Shown one piece after another: positions 41,001-49,018 of a stretch of 64,000 bases of DNA. The DNA lies in NCBI GenBank assembly GCA_937876205.1, contig CALEII010000035.1, positions 1 to 64,000 on the forward strand. Direction: 5' to 3'. Source of the DNA: an uncultured Clostridia bacterium (GTDB lineage: Bacteria; Bacillota; Clostridia; Oscillospirales; Acutalibacteraceae). How positions within the stretch are numbered: the first letter of the stretch is position 1; each line of letters opens with the position of its first letter. The position numbers and the translations under genes are program-made. The notes beneath the pieces were generated by a model that saw only the letters and a list, made by a program, of their open reading frames with translations, searched no databases and was not told the origin of the DNA.

Positions 41001-43969
41001 TTGTAGAACCAGGATGTGAATGTGTAACCGGTCTTTGTTGCCGGGGGAAGAACGAGTTCGTCTTCTATCGTATACTCAAGAGGATCGATAGCATCACCGT
41101 TATTAACATCAAATGTCACTGTGTATGTAACAACGTCCCAATGAGCATAATATGTTGTACCGTCTGCAATTGTGTGAACTGTTGCATCTGTGATTTCATC
41201 GCCGCCTTCTGCAGCTGTGAACCAACCGACAAAATCATAACCGTTTCTTGTTACAACGGGAAGGTCTTCGTTGACATTCAGAGCTGAATCATATGTGGCA
41301 GTGATAGTTGTCTTGTCAGCAGTTGCTGAGCCGATACCTGTTGTGTCATTAAGATCAAATGAAACAGTATAGTCATTTGCAGTCCAGATAGCCTTAAGAG
41401 TAACATCACCGTACATACCGACTGTGCTGTCACCGGGGTTATATGTATCACCGGCTGACCAGTTACCTGCATCTGCTGCAACTTCCCAATGGCTGAAGGT
41501 GTATCCTGTCTTTGTGCCGCCTGCCGGAATGGTACCGTTTTCAATTGTATATGTGCCGTCAGCAACCTCATCACCTGTGTTTGCATCTGTGATGATATTG
41601 TATGTATGAGGTGTCCACTTTGCGAAAACTGTTGTATCATCTGCTGTTGTGTAAACAGTTGATGCAGTTGTCTGTGTACCGCCTGTTGCTGTTGTGTACC
41701 AGCCTGCGAAATCATAGCCGTCAAGAGTGGGAACAGGGAGAGCTCCTACTGCAGCGTCAAAAGTAACAGTGATTGAAGCTTTATCGCAAGCAGGATCTGT
41801 TACCGCACCTGCAGGCTTGTTAAGATTAAAACTAAGTTTATAATTATTGGGAGTATAAACGGCCTTAAGACCTACATTGCCGTAGTTTGCATTGAGTGTT
41901 CCGTCAACTGTAGCACCTGCTGTCCAGTTGCCCTGCTGATTTTCAACAATCCAGTGGCTGAAGGTGTATCCTGTTTTTACGGGAACAGGAAGTGTTACGG
42001 ATGTATCCTCAATAGTATAGGTTATTGCAGAAATTGTGTTTCCGCCGTCTGTGTTGAAGCTGATTGTGTAATCAGCAGGTGTCCACTTTGAGTAAACACT
42101 GAGATTTTCTGTAATAATCACCTTTTCATCAGCTGTGAGCTGAGTTCCGTCCGCTCTGTACCAACCTACAAAATTATAATGATCTTTTGTAGCCGTGGGA
42201 AGTGTACCGTAAGTGCTGTCATATGTTACTGTTGAAGGATATACGCATGAAATACCGTTATCCCCTGTACCTGATTTGTAAAGTCTGATATTTTCAGCTC
42301 TTAACACATTGCCTGCAACATTGGCATCAAAACGAATTTTTATGAAGCCACAGTTATTGGGGGTTGTGAATGTGAACGTATTTGTATGAACATTTCTGTA
42401 TTCGATATGTGCTCCGGTTGTATCAAGGAACTGAACAAACATATCATAATCTGCTGTACCCGTGTAATCTATATCGGCAGATAATGTATATTCTGCAGCA
42501 GCATCAACAGGTGTTGCAGGATTACTGAATGCACAGTAAGCATCATTACCTTCAAGAGATGTAATGGTGAAGCCCTTATCAGTAATATCGCTGATTTCTG
42601 CTCTTGAACCTGTTATACCTGCTTCTTTCCATGCAAGATAATCAAAGAGGTTGTCATCATAAATTACTTTATAATTATTTGCAGTCCACTTAGGAGAAAC
42701 AGTAATATTGCCGTACTTTCCGGAAGGATTTGATGTTACGCTTTCACCGACGCTCCAGTTGCCGTCAGCAGCAGAAACTGCCCAACCGTCAAATGTGTAA
42801 CCTTCCCTTGTGGGGGTGGGAAGAGAAATGCTCGTACTCTCAATATTATATGAAACGGCAGGATATGTCGTTGTATCGTAAACGGGAGTGATTGTGTATG
42901 TATTCGGTGTCCAGTTAGCCTTAACAGTGGCACTGTTATTACCAAATGTAAAAATATTGCCGCTTACCGAACCGTTACCTGCTGTCTTTGTCCATGAAGA
43001 GAATGTATAAGCATTTCTTGTGGGAGTCGCAAGTGTTGCGGTTTCATATGAGTATTTACCGGTTATCGGATTTGTACTGCCGTATGTACCGCCGTTTGCA
43101 TCAACAGTAAGTGAATGAGGAACATAAACCTGTGTTGAAGCAGACTTTGTAACTGTTAAATTGCTTGCGTTTGCAGTAGTCCACTTGCAAGTGACTGAAC
43201 CTGTATAGTCTTCTGATTTATTAGCAAATGTAAGTGTAGGTGTTGTAGTGCTGCCGTTTGTAACAGTGATGTTTGAACCTGTTACTGTAGGAGCACCTAC
43301 CCAGTTCACACCGTAGTTGTCAACAGCAGAAACAGTAACAGTCTGAGAAACTGAAGTACCGTCTCTGTTAATATAAACGGGGTAAGTACCTGTAATGGAC
43401 CAGTCATTGACATAAGGATAATTAGCCGTACTGATTGAAATATCTGATGTAAGGGACTTGTCTGATGATGCCTCTGTAATTGTCTTCTCTCCACTGGTTA
43501 CGGAAGCAAGAACATTACCGCTCTGGTCAAGTACTTCAAGAGTAGATGTCCATTTGAAGTCACGATATGTGCCTGTACCGGGATCCTCACAGAATACATA
43601 TGTGTAAACTCTTGTGGGGAACGCATTAGCGGGAATTTCTTTTACGGTTGTTCTCTTACCGGAAGCTGTAACAGAGCTGTCTGAGGTCCAGTAGTAATTA
43701 CCCTCACTGTCTCTATCAAATGCATCGGTATCACCTTCAAGGTCGACATAGCTTTCAGTACCTGTACCGTTATTAGTCTTATAATAAAGACGGATATAAC
43801 AGCCTTCTGTGTGATTATTACCCTGACTGAGGGTATGTGTTACTCTCCACTTGTACTTAGTCGCACCTGCATCAGCCTTAGGTGTAAAGGCTATAACGCA
43901 TGTAAGTGCTGTTGCCAGAACAAGGAACAGTACAAGAAGCTGTCGAGAATATTTCTTTACTTTCGACAT
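38084..43969 (-). CDS. Giant surface protein with InlB/Listeria-Bacteroides repeats
   Basis: A 1961-residue exported protein. After a signal peptide (residues ~8-33) and ~250 residues of beta-rich N-terminal sequence come many ~65-80-residue Flg_new/InlB B-repeats, recognised by TYTITFDVNNG-like openings and GYTFDGWAVSAADG-like cores. The first half uses the long form with WTAGATV/YGNVTLKA inserts; the second half the short form with TWVADGNTV and PEKMPAQDITINATY. A C-terminal tail has NCRCNCHSDSAFTKFFF, a hydrophobic helix and CECGAAHW. The repeats are usually adhesin stalks. GGGAGGAAA precedes the ATG; promoter 44038-44066. Adhesion is inferred. Confidence 0.88.
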   Translation of the reverse strand: MSKVKKYSRQLLVLFLVLATALTCVIAFTPKADAGATKYKWRVTHTLSQGNNHTEGCYIRLYYKTNNGTGTESYVDLEGDTDAFDRDSEGNYYWTSDSSVTASGKRTTVKEIPANAFPTRVYTYVFCEDPGTGTYRDFKWTSTLEVLDQSGNVLASVTSGEKTITEASSDKSLTSDISISTANYPYVNDWSITGTYPVYINRDGTSVSQTVTVSAVDNYGVNWVGAPTVTGSNITVTNGSTTTPTLTFANKSEDYTGSVTCKWTTANASNLTVTKSASTQVYVPHSLTVDANGGTYGSTNPITGKYSYETATLATPTRNAYTFSSWTKTAGNGSVSGNIFTFGNNSATVKANWTPNTYTITPVYDTTTYPAVSYNIESTSISLPTPTREGYTFDGWAVSAADGNWSVGESVTSNPSGKYGNITVSPKWTANNYKVIYDDNLFDYLAWKEAGITGSRAEISDITDKGFTITSLEGNDAYCAFSNPATPVDAAAEYTLSADIDYTGTADYDMFVQFLDTTGAHIEYRNVHTNTFTFTTPNNCGFIKIRFDANVAGNVLRAENIRLYKSGTGDNGISCVYPSTVTYDSTYGTLPTATKDHYNFVGWYRADGTQLTADEKVIITENLSVYSKWTPADYTISFNTDGGNTISAITYTIEDTSVTLPVPVKTGYTFSHWIVENQQGNWTAGATVDGTLNANYGNVGLKAVYTPNNYKLSFNLNKPAGAVTDPACDKASITVTFDAAVGALPVPTLDGYDFAGWYTTATGGTQTTASTVYTTADDTTVFAKWTPHTYNIITDANTGDEVADGTYTIENGTIPAGGTKTGYTFSHWEVAADAGNWSAGDTYNPGDSTVGMYGDVTLKAIWTANDYTVSFDLNDTTGIGSATADKTTITATYDSALNVNEDLPVVTRNGYDFVGWFTAAEGGDEITDATVHTIADGTTYYAHWDVVTYTVTFDVNNGDAIDPLEYTIEDELVLPPATKTGYTFTSWFYNQVSTGSWKRNTTYNKDSLALGIGNWGNVTLKANYTVNQYEITWIINGASVTTLHNYNTIPTHADPTVTTDPYYDYEFAGWDPAISVVTGNATYTATFTKSPKSYRVTWVDENGDELHSGLLAYGEAIPTGVLPVPEKTGYTGEWDYSGNTTMPAENLTIKPVYTPIKYPIHWEVEGTVIKTDMVSFDALPSYSGETPVKTEDAMYTYTFKGWTPAIAVVSGEATYVAEFTATPKEYTVTWVADGNTVMSYKLAYNSAITNIPAVPEKLGMVGSWANVPEKMPAQDITINATYVKGCLVTWYLDGTATGAYYQLGFANGEQIAYDRSNPEKPADAEYTYTFEGWSETEGGELITGYPVATETDLVYYAVYSKTPNEYTITWEAEGVEVLKETLAFGSSVDNVPELPSKTGHTGKWVGKPMTMPAENVRVTAVYTPIDYTITWIIGTNTYETTFAYGTTPSCSQSTDRASSLTTDYTFIGWDNPVETVTGDATYTAVYSESARKYTVTWEYEDGTVIDTDTVANGAEITFIPTFADKEGHDPVYEIPEVMPTNDVTIVVKYEAKSYTIKWSTPSGVIEETWKYGETPVYDTNKYGVPEKEATAEKQYSFLGWNPSVSTVKGDTTYVAMFTETSRKYTVVWYVDGEFYETRDIAFGAIIPTLTVPQKEGYTAIWDNPYRTMPAKDLTINAIYTAKKYTVYWKVDGLTVYSASVSFGDPIPQQKVPEKLGCNGVWVNVPESMPAENLTITAEYTAKEFTVTWRFDGVTNTATATYGVDYALTFDGESRPEDVKITVGGIALAAEFYTYNAETGELKILGTAITGDIVIVARAAGGKCNLIANLFGGTSSNDVDVVPEREAYFTKLVPYEGYLVPTEVSVYVDGVYLTEGYTYEASTGRLVINAEVVMGEIEIYAEFPVDPDYDPDAQPDAPETNCRCNCHSDSAFTKFFFDIITFLRKLFGMEQYRYCECGAAHW

Positions 43970-44037
43970 ATAATTTCCTCCCTTATGGACTTAGGTTTTG
44001 ATTTTATAGATATAAAAGCCCACTATTATTCAGTAAA

Positions 44038-44066
44038 ATTATAACACGATATGTCAACAATTTCAA
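44038..44066 (-). promoter_or_regulatory. Promoter of the InlB-repeat protein gene
   Basis: On the reverse strand TTGAAA (44061-44066) and TATAAT (44038-44043), spacing 17, with TGT as extended -10. Confidence 0.65.
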
Positions 44067-44170
44067 TATTTCAATTTTATTTTCTTATGTTTTTTATGTA
44101 AAAATTTTATAAATTATAATGTAAAAATTGCACAAACAATAATTTATCCGGCTGATTTACTGATATCGTT

Positions 44171-44197
44171 TAGGGACCGATGTAGGGCTGGTCCCTA
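44171..44197. repeat. GC-rich palindromic element in the 43970-44302 intergenic region
   Basis: TAGGGACC (44171-44178) and GGTCCCTA (44190-44197) are perfect 8-bp arms in otherwise AT-rich DNA. Apart from the two divergent promoters this is the only structure in the 333-base gap. It looks like a dispersed palindromic repeat, but no second copy is in the window. Confidence 0.4.
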
Positions 44198-44239
44198 CGA
44201 TTGGTTTATTAAAACACCTCGATAAATCACCGTTTTCTG

Positions 44240-44268
44240 TTGACTGTAAAAAAATATTATGTTATTAT
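44240..44268 (+). promoter_or_regulatory. Promoter of murT
   Basis: TTGACT (44240-44245) and TATTAT (44263-44268), spacing 17, with TGT as extended -10. Confidence 0.65.
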
Positions 44269-44302
44269 AATATATTATATTATAAAGAACAGGGAGAACG
44301 GT

Positions 44303-45679
44303 ATGTTAAAATTCATTATTGCTTTTTTTGCAGGCAAAGCTGCAAAAATTCTGTTAAAGCTGCTCGGCAAGAGAGCAACGCATTTTCCGGGAAAGCTTGC
44401 ACTTAAAATATGTCCCGATTTTCTCAGATACATCGGCAAACCGAAAAACATCATCTGTGTTACGGGTACAAACGGTAAAACAAGCACCTGCAATATGATT
44501 GAAGATTCACTTCGTCAGGATGGGCTGAAAATCCTTGACAACAGCTTCGGCTCAAATACGCTACCCGGCATCTGTGCCACATTCATTGACGGCGTTAATA
44601 TGTTCAATAAGCCCGTATATGACACCTGCGTGCTTGAAGTTGACGAAAGAAGCTCCCTTCACATATATAAATATGTCATACCCACATATTTCATCTGCAC
44701 AAACCTTTTCCGTGACTCGGTAATGAGAAATGCGCACACTGAGTTTATTTTCTCAATGATAAACGACTATCTCCCCTCTTCAACTAAGCTTATTCTCAAC
44801 GGTGATGACATTATCAGCTCAAGACTCGGCAAGGGTGTTAATGAAAACAGAGTTTTCTTCAGCGTGGACAAGCTTGAGGGTGAACAGACAGAGGATTACA
44901 ATATAATCAATGATGGCAGAGCCTGTCCCGAATGCGGTGCGAAAATGGTTTTTGACTTCAAACGCTATCACCATATCGGCAAGGCACATTGCTCAAGATG
45001 TGAAATGAAGTCTCCCGTTGCTGATTACACCGTAACAGCTGTTGATGAAAAAGCAATGACAATGACCGTTTCGTTAAAAGGCAAAGAATCTATGTTCCCG
45101 ATGATAAACGAGGCTATTTTTAATATATACAACGAAGTTGCAGTCATTGCACTTCTGACTGAATACGGATACTGCCCTGAAAAAATTGCATCATTTATGT
45201 CCGGTCTTCACATCACATCAACACGCTATAACGAAACTCAGGCAGGTGACGTAAAAGTTATCTGCACAATGCTCAAGGGCTATAACCCGATTGCCTGTTC
45301 AAGAAACTGTCACACGGCAAAAATCAGAGAGGGCAGAAAAGCTGTTTTCTTTATGGTTGACGATATCCATAATGAGCAGGACGACTCAGAAAGCATAACC
45401 TGGCACTATGAAGCCGACTATGAGGCTCTGAATGATGAATCAATAACACATATCTTTGCTTCGGGTCCCCGCTCCCTTGATGTGAAGTACAGACTTCTGC
45501 TTGCAGGTATTCCCGAAGAAAAAATCACCGTCGGCAGATACGAACAGGATGTCATTGAACAGATGACACTTGACAACACTGACACGCTTCTCATTTTCTA
45601 CGATATGCACCGTTATGACAAGCTTGAAAAAGAAGTCAAGCCTGCAATAGTGAAGAAATTTGCAAAGGAGGACAAGTAA
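44303..45679 (+). CDS. murT: MurT-like Mur ligase (lipid II isoglutaminyl synthase subunit)
   Basis: A 458-residue Mur ligase-like protein. An N-terminal hydrophobic segment (residues ~2-15) precedes the ATPase site VTGTNGKTSTCNM. The MurT-specific zinc ribbon is present (CPECGAKM and CSRCEMK), followed by the DUF1727 C-terminal domain. In known systems MurT activates the D-Glu of lipid II and GatD supplies ammonia, giving D-isoglutamine. The C-terminal domain is divergent: the usual GRDVSWIWD-type stretch reads DDSESITWHYEADYE. ATG 44303 has AGGGAGAA upstream. The GatD-like gene follows after one base. Confidence 0.85.
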   Translation: MLKFIIAFFAGKAAKILLKLLGKRATHFPGKLALKICPDFLRYIGKPKNIICVTGTNGKTSTCNMIEDSLRQDGLKILDNSFGSNTLPGICATFIDGVNMFNKPVYDTCVLEVDERSSLHIYKYVIPTYFICTNLFRDSVMRNAHTEFIFSMINDYLPSSTKLILNGDDIISSRLGKGVNENRVFFSVDKLEGEQTEDYNIINDGRACPECGAKMVFDFKRYHHIGKAHCSRCEMKSPVADYTVTAVDEKAMTMTVSLKGKESMFPMINEAIFNIYNEVAVIALLTEYGYCPEKIASFMSGLHITSTRYNETQAGDVKVICTMLKGYNPIACSRNCHTAKIREGRKAVFFMVDDIHNEQDDSESITWHYEADYEALNDESITHIFASGPRSLDVKYRLLLAGIPEEKITVGRYEQDVIEQMTLDNTDTLLIFYDMHRYDKLEKEVKPAIVKKFAKEDK

Positions 45680-45680
45680 A

Positions 45681-46388
45681 ATGCAAATTGAAATCCTTTA
45701 CAACGATTATCTTATATTCGGAGACGGCGCAAATGTAGACTACATCGCAAAATGCCTCCCCGATGCAGAAATAATTCACACCTCAATTCACGACACGCCA
45801 TATTTTGCTGAAAACGAGCCTGATCTTATCTATATGGGCGCTATGAGTGAGAACAATCAGGAAAGAGCAATTGAAGCACTTATGCCTTATAAAGACAGAC
45901 TGTGCAGCCTTATTGAAAAGGGCACTCACATTCTCTTCACCTCCACAGCCTGTGATGTTCTGGGTAAGTATATCATTGACGGCGACAGAAAGATTGATTG
46001 CTTAGGTCTTTTTGACTTCACCACCGAAAGAAAAATGCTCAAAAGATTCAACGCAATGACTCTGGGCACTTATAACGGCTATGAAATGATGGGCTTCAAG
46101 AGTCAATTCGGCGTGGCAACACCCGGCAAGGACTGCAATGAGTTTTTCTTTGATGTAACAAGAGGTGCAGGTCTGAACAAGGACTTCAGCAAAGAAGGCT
46201 TCAAGAGAAACAACCTCATTGCGACATATATAATCGGTCCTTTCCTCGTCATCAACCCTGTTTTCACAAAGCAGTGGCTCAGCGAGGTGGCAAAAACCGA
46301 AATCACTCTCCCCTACGAAGAGCTTGCAATGGAATGCTACAGAAACCGTCTTGCAGAGTTCAAGGATGAAAACAGAAAGATAGAATAA
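45681..46388 (+). CDS. GatD-like protein lacking glutaminase catalytic residues
   Basis: A 235-residue homologue of GatD, the class I glutamine amidotransferase partner of MurT. The fold-wide match is good (CLGLFDFTTE, NNLIATYIIGPFLV, VLGKYI), but the nucleophile Cys of ICGGYQ is Ser88 in TSTACDVLG, with a cysteine shifted by three (Cys91). The catalytic His of YLHGP is Ile185 in YIIGP, and the NHGGRT loop is SQFGVAT. As aligned by eye it cannot hydrolyse glutamine in the known way. It may be a structural partner of MurT, or ammonia may come from solution. AAAGGAGGA lies upstream of ATG 45681. Confidence 0.8.
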   Translation: MQIEILYNDYLIFGDGANVDYIAKCLPDAEIIHTSIHDTPYFAENEPDLIYMGAMSENNQERAIEALMPYKDRLCSLIEKGTHILFTSTACDVLGKYIIDGDRKIDCLGLFDFTTERKMLKRFNAMTLGTYNGYEMMGFKSQFGVATPGKDCNEFFFDVTRGAGLNKDFSKEGFKRNNLIATYIIGPFLVINPVFTKQWLSEVAKTEITLPYEELAMECYRNRLAEFKDENRKIE

Positions 46389-46398
46389 TAAAAATATA

Positions 46399-46427
46399 TT
46401 GACAACGGTGATATAATATATCATTAT
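46399..46427 (+). promoter_or_regulatory. Promoter of the CobW-like genes
   Basis: TTGACA (46399-46404) and CATTAT (46422-46427), spacing 17, ~34 bases before the first CobW-like start. Confidence 0.5.
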
Positions 46428-46460
46428 AAATAATTCATTTTATTTCAGGAAGGCGAAACA

Positions 46461-47609
46461 ATGACAAAGATTGATATTTTTTCAGGATTTCTCGGAGCAG
46501 GAAAAACAACGCTCATAAAAAAACTTATCAAAGAAGCCTATGCAGGCGAAAAGCTTGTTCTTATTGAAAACGAATTCGGAGAAATCGGCATTGACGGAGG
46601 TTTTCTTCAGGATGCCGGTGTTGAAATCACCGAAATGAACTCAGGCTGTATCTGTTGCTCACTTGTAGGTGATTTCGGCAAGGCACTCAAAAAAGTGCTT
46701 GATGACTACTCTCCTGACAGAATTCTCATAGAGCCGTCAGGTGTCGGTAAGCTCAGTGATGTTATCAGAGCTGTTATGAACATTGAAGCTGACGATATTG
46801 AGCTTGACGGGTTCACTGCAGTGGTTGATGCCGGCAAATGCAAGATGTATATGAAGAATTTCGGTGAATTTTTCAATGACCAGATTGAGCACGCAGGCAC
46901 CATTGTTCTCAGCAGAACAGATACGATTGCTGATGCAAAGCTCAACACCTGTCTTGAGCTTATAAAACAGCACAACAGCAATGCTGTTATCATCACAACC
47001 CCCTGGGATCAGCTCGAAGGCAAGCAAATTGCAGACGCAATATCACGAAAAGACACTCTCTCAGATGAACTGAATGAGCTTATGGAGGAGCATCATCACC
47101 ATCATCACGAGCACGGTGAAGACTGCGATTGCGGATGCCACGACCATGATCATAATCATCATCACGAGCACGAGCATCACCATCACGATGATGACTGCGA
47201 CTGCGGATGCCACGATCACGAGCACGAACATCACCACGAGCACGAACATCACCATGAACACGAACATCACCATGAACACGATGAACACTGCAACTGCGGT
47301 TGTCACGACCACGATCACCATCATCATCACGCTGATGAGGTATTCACAAGCTGGGGTGTTGAGACTGCCAAGAAGTTCACTGAGGATGACATAAACAACG
47401 CACTTGAGGCTTTTGAAGATATTCACAGATACGGTTTTGTTCTGCGTGCAAAGGGTATTGTTCCCGCTGCAGACGGCAGATGGATTCATTTTGACTATGT
47501 GCCCGACGAATCAAATGTAAGATTCGGTACAGCATCTGTTACAGGCAGACTGTGTGTTATAGGCTCAAAGCTCAACGAAGAAGCTCTCAAAGAATTGTTC
47601 GGGGTGTAA
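46461..47609 (+). CDS. COG0523 (CobW/ZNG1-like) GTPase with His/Cys-rich metal-binding loop
   Basis: A 382-residue G3E-family GTPase. Walker A is GFLGAGKTT (residues 9-17) and the metal-binding CxCC motif is GCICCS (Cys63-66). A His-rich loop of ~80 residues (about 211-292) contains three CDCGCHDH or CNCGCHDH units between runs of His and Glu. The C-terminal CobW domain follows (RYGFVLRAKGIV, GRWIHFDYVPDE). Family members insert or deliver zinc, cobalt or nickel; the loop suggests metal storage or sensing, zinc most likely. Four bases before the second CobW-like gene. No Zur site was recognised in the promoter region. Confidence 0.9.
   Translation: MTKIDIFSGFLGAGKTTLIKKLIKEAYAGEKLVLIENEFGEIGIDGGFLQDAGVEITEMNSGCICCSLVGDFGKALKKVLDDYSPDRILIEPSGVGKLSDVIRAVMNIEADDIELDGFTAVVDAGKCKMYMKNFGEFFNDQIEHAGTIVLSRTDTIADAKLNTCLELIKQHNSNAVIITTPWDQLEGKQIADAISRKDTLSDELNELMEEHHHHHHEHGEDCDCGCHDHDHNHHHEHEHHHHDDDCDCGCHDHEHEHHHEHEHHHEHEHHHEHDEHCNCGCHDHDHHHHHADEVFTSWGVETAKKFTEDDINNALEAFEDIHRYGFVLRAKGIVPAADGRWIHFDYVPDESNVRFGTASVTGRLCVIGSKLNEEALKELFGV
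47090..47330 (+). repeat. Tandem repeats coding for the His/Cys-rich loop
   Basis: CAC/CAT-rich short repeats, with the unit coding GCCACGACCACGA-like (C-H-D-H) three times and GAGCACGAACATCACCAC repeated between 47210 and 47285. Length variation by slippage is likely. Confidence 0.8.
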
Positions 47610-47612
47610 AAA

Positions 47613-48563
47613 ATGAAAAGAAAAGAAATTCCCGTTTATGTGTTCACAGGCTTTCTTGAAAGCGGAAAAACACGCTTTATTCAGGAAACACTTGAAGACA
47701 GCCGTTTCAACACAGGTGAAAAAACTCTTCTTCTGATGTGTGAAGAGGGTGAAGAAGAATATGATCCCGCATCATTCTACGGTCAGAATGTACACATCAG
47801 AACAATTGATGACAAAGAGGAGCTCACTCAGGTAAATCTTGCTCTGTGGGCAAACGAAATTCACGCAGAAAGAGTTCTTATTGAGTATAACGGTATGTGG
47901 CTGATTCAGGAGCTTCTGCAGGCAATGCCTGAGAACTGGACTATATATCAGCTCATTATGCTCGCTGATGCCACAACATTTGAAGCATACAACGCAAATA
48001 TGCGTTCACTTGTTTTTGATAAGCTCAATGCCTGCGAGCTTGTTGCATTCAACCGTTTCAGAAAAGGTCAGGATAAAATGCCGTTTCATCAGATTGTAAG
48101 AGGTGTTTCACGGCGCTGCGACATTGTCTATGATTTCGAAGACGGCACAAGTGAATTTGATGATATTGAAGATCCCCTTCCCTTTGATACAGAAGCAGAT
48201 ATCATCGAAGTTGAAGACAGAGATTTTGCACTTCTCTACCGTGACATAATGGAAAATATGAAAACATATCACGGCAAAAAGGTGAAGTTCAAGGGTATAT
48301 GCGCAGTCAACCCCAAATTCCCCGAGAACACTTTTGTCTGCGGCAGACATATTATGACCTGCTGTGCAGATGATATAACTTTCTGCGGTATGCTTGTAAA
48401 ATGGGACGGCAGCCATATGCTGAAAAATGCAGACTGGGTATGGCTGACAGCATCAATAGAAATCCGTTTCAATAAACTTTACGGCAGAAAAGGTCCCGTA
48501 CTGACAGCAATTGATGTGGCAAAGACAAATCCTCCCGAAAAAACCGTTGCAACATTCTACTGA
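47613..48563 (+). CDS. Second CobW-like GTPase fused to a TIGR03943-like domain
   Basis: A 316-residue protein. The N-terminal ~190 residues follow the G3E fold with Walker A GFLESGKTRF, but the CxCC motif is missing: the corresponding part reads LMCEEGEEEYDP. The C-terminal ~110 residues (from GKKVKFKGICAVNPKF through CGRHIMTCCADDITFCGM) resemble the OB-like C-terminal part of TIGR03943/DUF1980 proteins, which occur with DUF318 permeases. Likely works with the upstream His-rich GTPase in metal handling. No RBS stronger than GGGGTG is seen. Confidence 0.8.
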   Translation: MKRKEIPVYVFTGFLESGKTRFIQETLEDSRFNTGEKTLLLMCEEGEEEYDPASFYGQNVHIRTIDDKEELTQVNLALWANEIHAERVLIEYNGMWLIQELLQAMPENWTIYQLIMLADATTFEAYNANMRSLVFDKLNACELVAFNRFRKGQDKMPFHQIVRGVSRRCDIVYDFEDGTSEFDDIEDPLPFDTEADIIEVEDRDFALLYRDIMENMKTYHGKKVKFKGICAVNPKFPENTFVCGRHIMTCCADDITFCGMLVKWDGSHMLKNADWVWLTASIEIRFNKLYGRKGPVLTAIDVAKTNPPEKTVATFY

Positions 48564-48564
48564 T

Positions 48565-49005
48565 ATGAAGATATATATTGCAGGTCCCGACGTGTTTGAA
48601 AAAAATGCAAAACAAATCGGGCAAAGGTACAAAGAAATATGTCAGAAATACGGTCACACAGGGCTTTATCCCCTTGACAATGAGTGTGACTCATCTGAGG
48701 AAATCTACAAAGGCAATATTTCATTGCTAAACAGTGCAGACGCAGTGATTGCCAACGGGAATGAATTCCGTGGTGAAATGGATGTGGGCACAGCCTTTGA
48801 AATCGGTTATGCCGCAGCAAAAGGCAAAAAAATTCTTGTCTATATGAGTGATACATCCACACTCGTTGAAAAATACGGCAAAGAAGATAAAAACGGCAAA
48901 AATGTTGAAGATTTCGGTTTTCCTCATAATCTGATGATTGCCGAATCGGCAGAGATAGTCAAAGGTACATTTGAAGATTGCATAAAAAAACTCAGCTCAT
49001 TGTGA
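48565..49005 (+). CDS. Nucleoside 2-deoxyribosyltransferase
   Basis: A 146-residue enzyme that exchanges bases on 2'-deoxyribonucleosides, for purine and pyrimidine salvage. It opens KIYIAGPDVFEKNA, the family's substrate-binding start, has the conserved region FRGEMDVGTAFEIGYAAAKG with the catalytic Glu, and ends in a short helix. ATG 48565 is one base after the CobW-like stop and has no clear Shine-Dalgarno, so translation is probably coupled. The terminator at 48989 overlaps its last codons. Confidence 0.9.
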   Translation: MKIYIAGPDVFEKNAKQIGQRYKEICQKYGHTGLYPLDNECDSSEEIYKGNISLLNSADAVIANGNEFRGEMDVGTAFEIGYAAAKGKKILVYMSDTSTLVEKYGKEDKNGKNVEDFGFPHNLMIAESAEIVKGTFEDCIKKLSSL

Positions 49006-49013
49006 GCTGAGTT
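48989..49013. terminator. Bidirectional terminator shared with lysA
   Basis: AACTCAGCTCA pairs with TGAGCTGAGTT, with T-runs on both strands. It includes the stop codon of the upstream gene. Confidence 0.9.
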
Positions 49014-49018
49014 TTTTA

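Noticed and set aside
38084..43969. Repeated DNA that could be a mobile element array
   Set aside because: Repeats are divergent and in frame, and correspond to InlB-type protein repeats.
47090..47330. CRISPR-like short repeats
   Set aside because: The repeats are in frame in a CobW-type gene and encode His/Cys runs; there are no unique spacers.
47061..47489. Reverse-strand ORF rich in Val and Met resembling a membrane protein
   Set aside because: It is the antisense of the His-rich repeats (CAC/CAT read as GTG/ATG).
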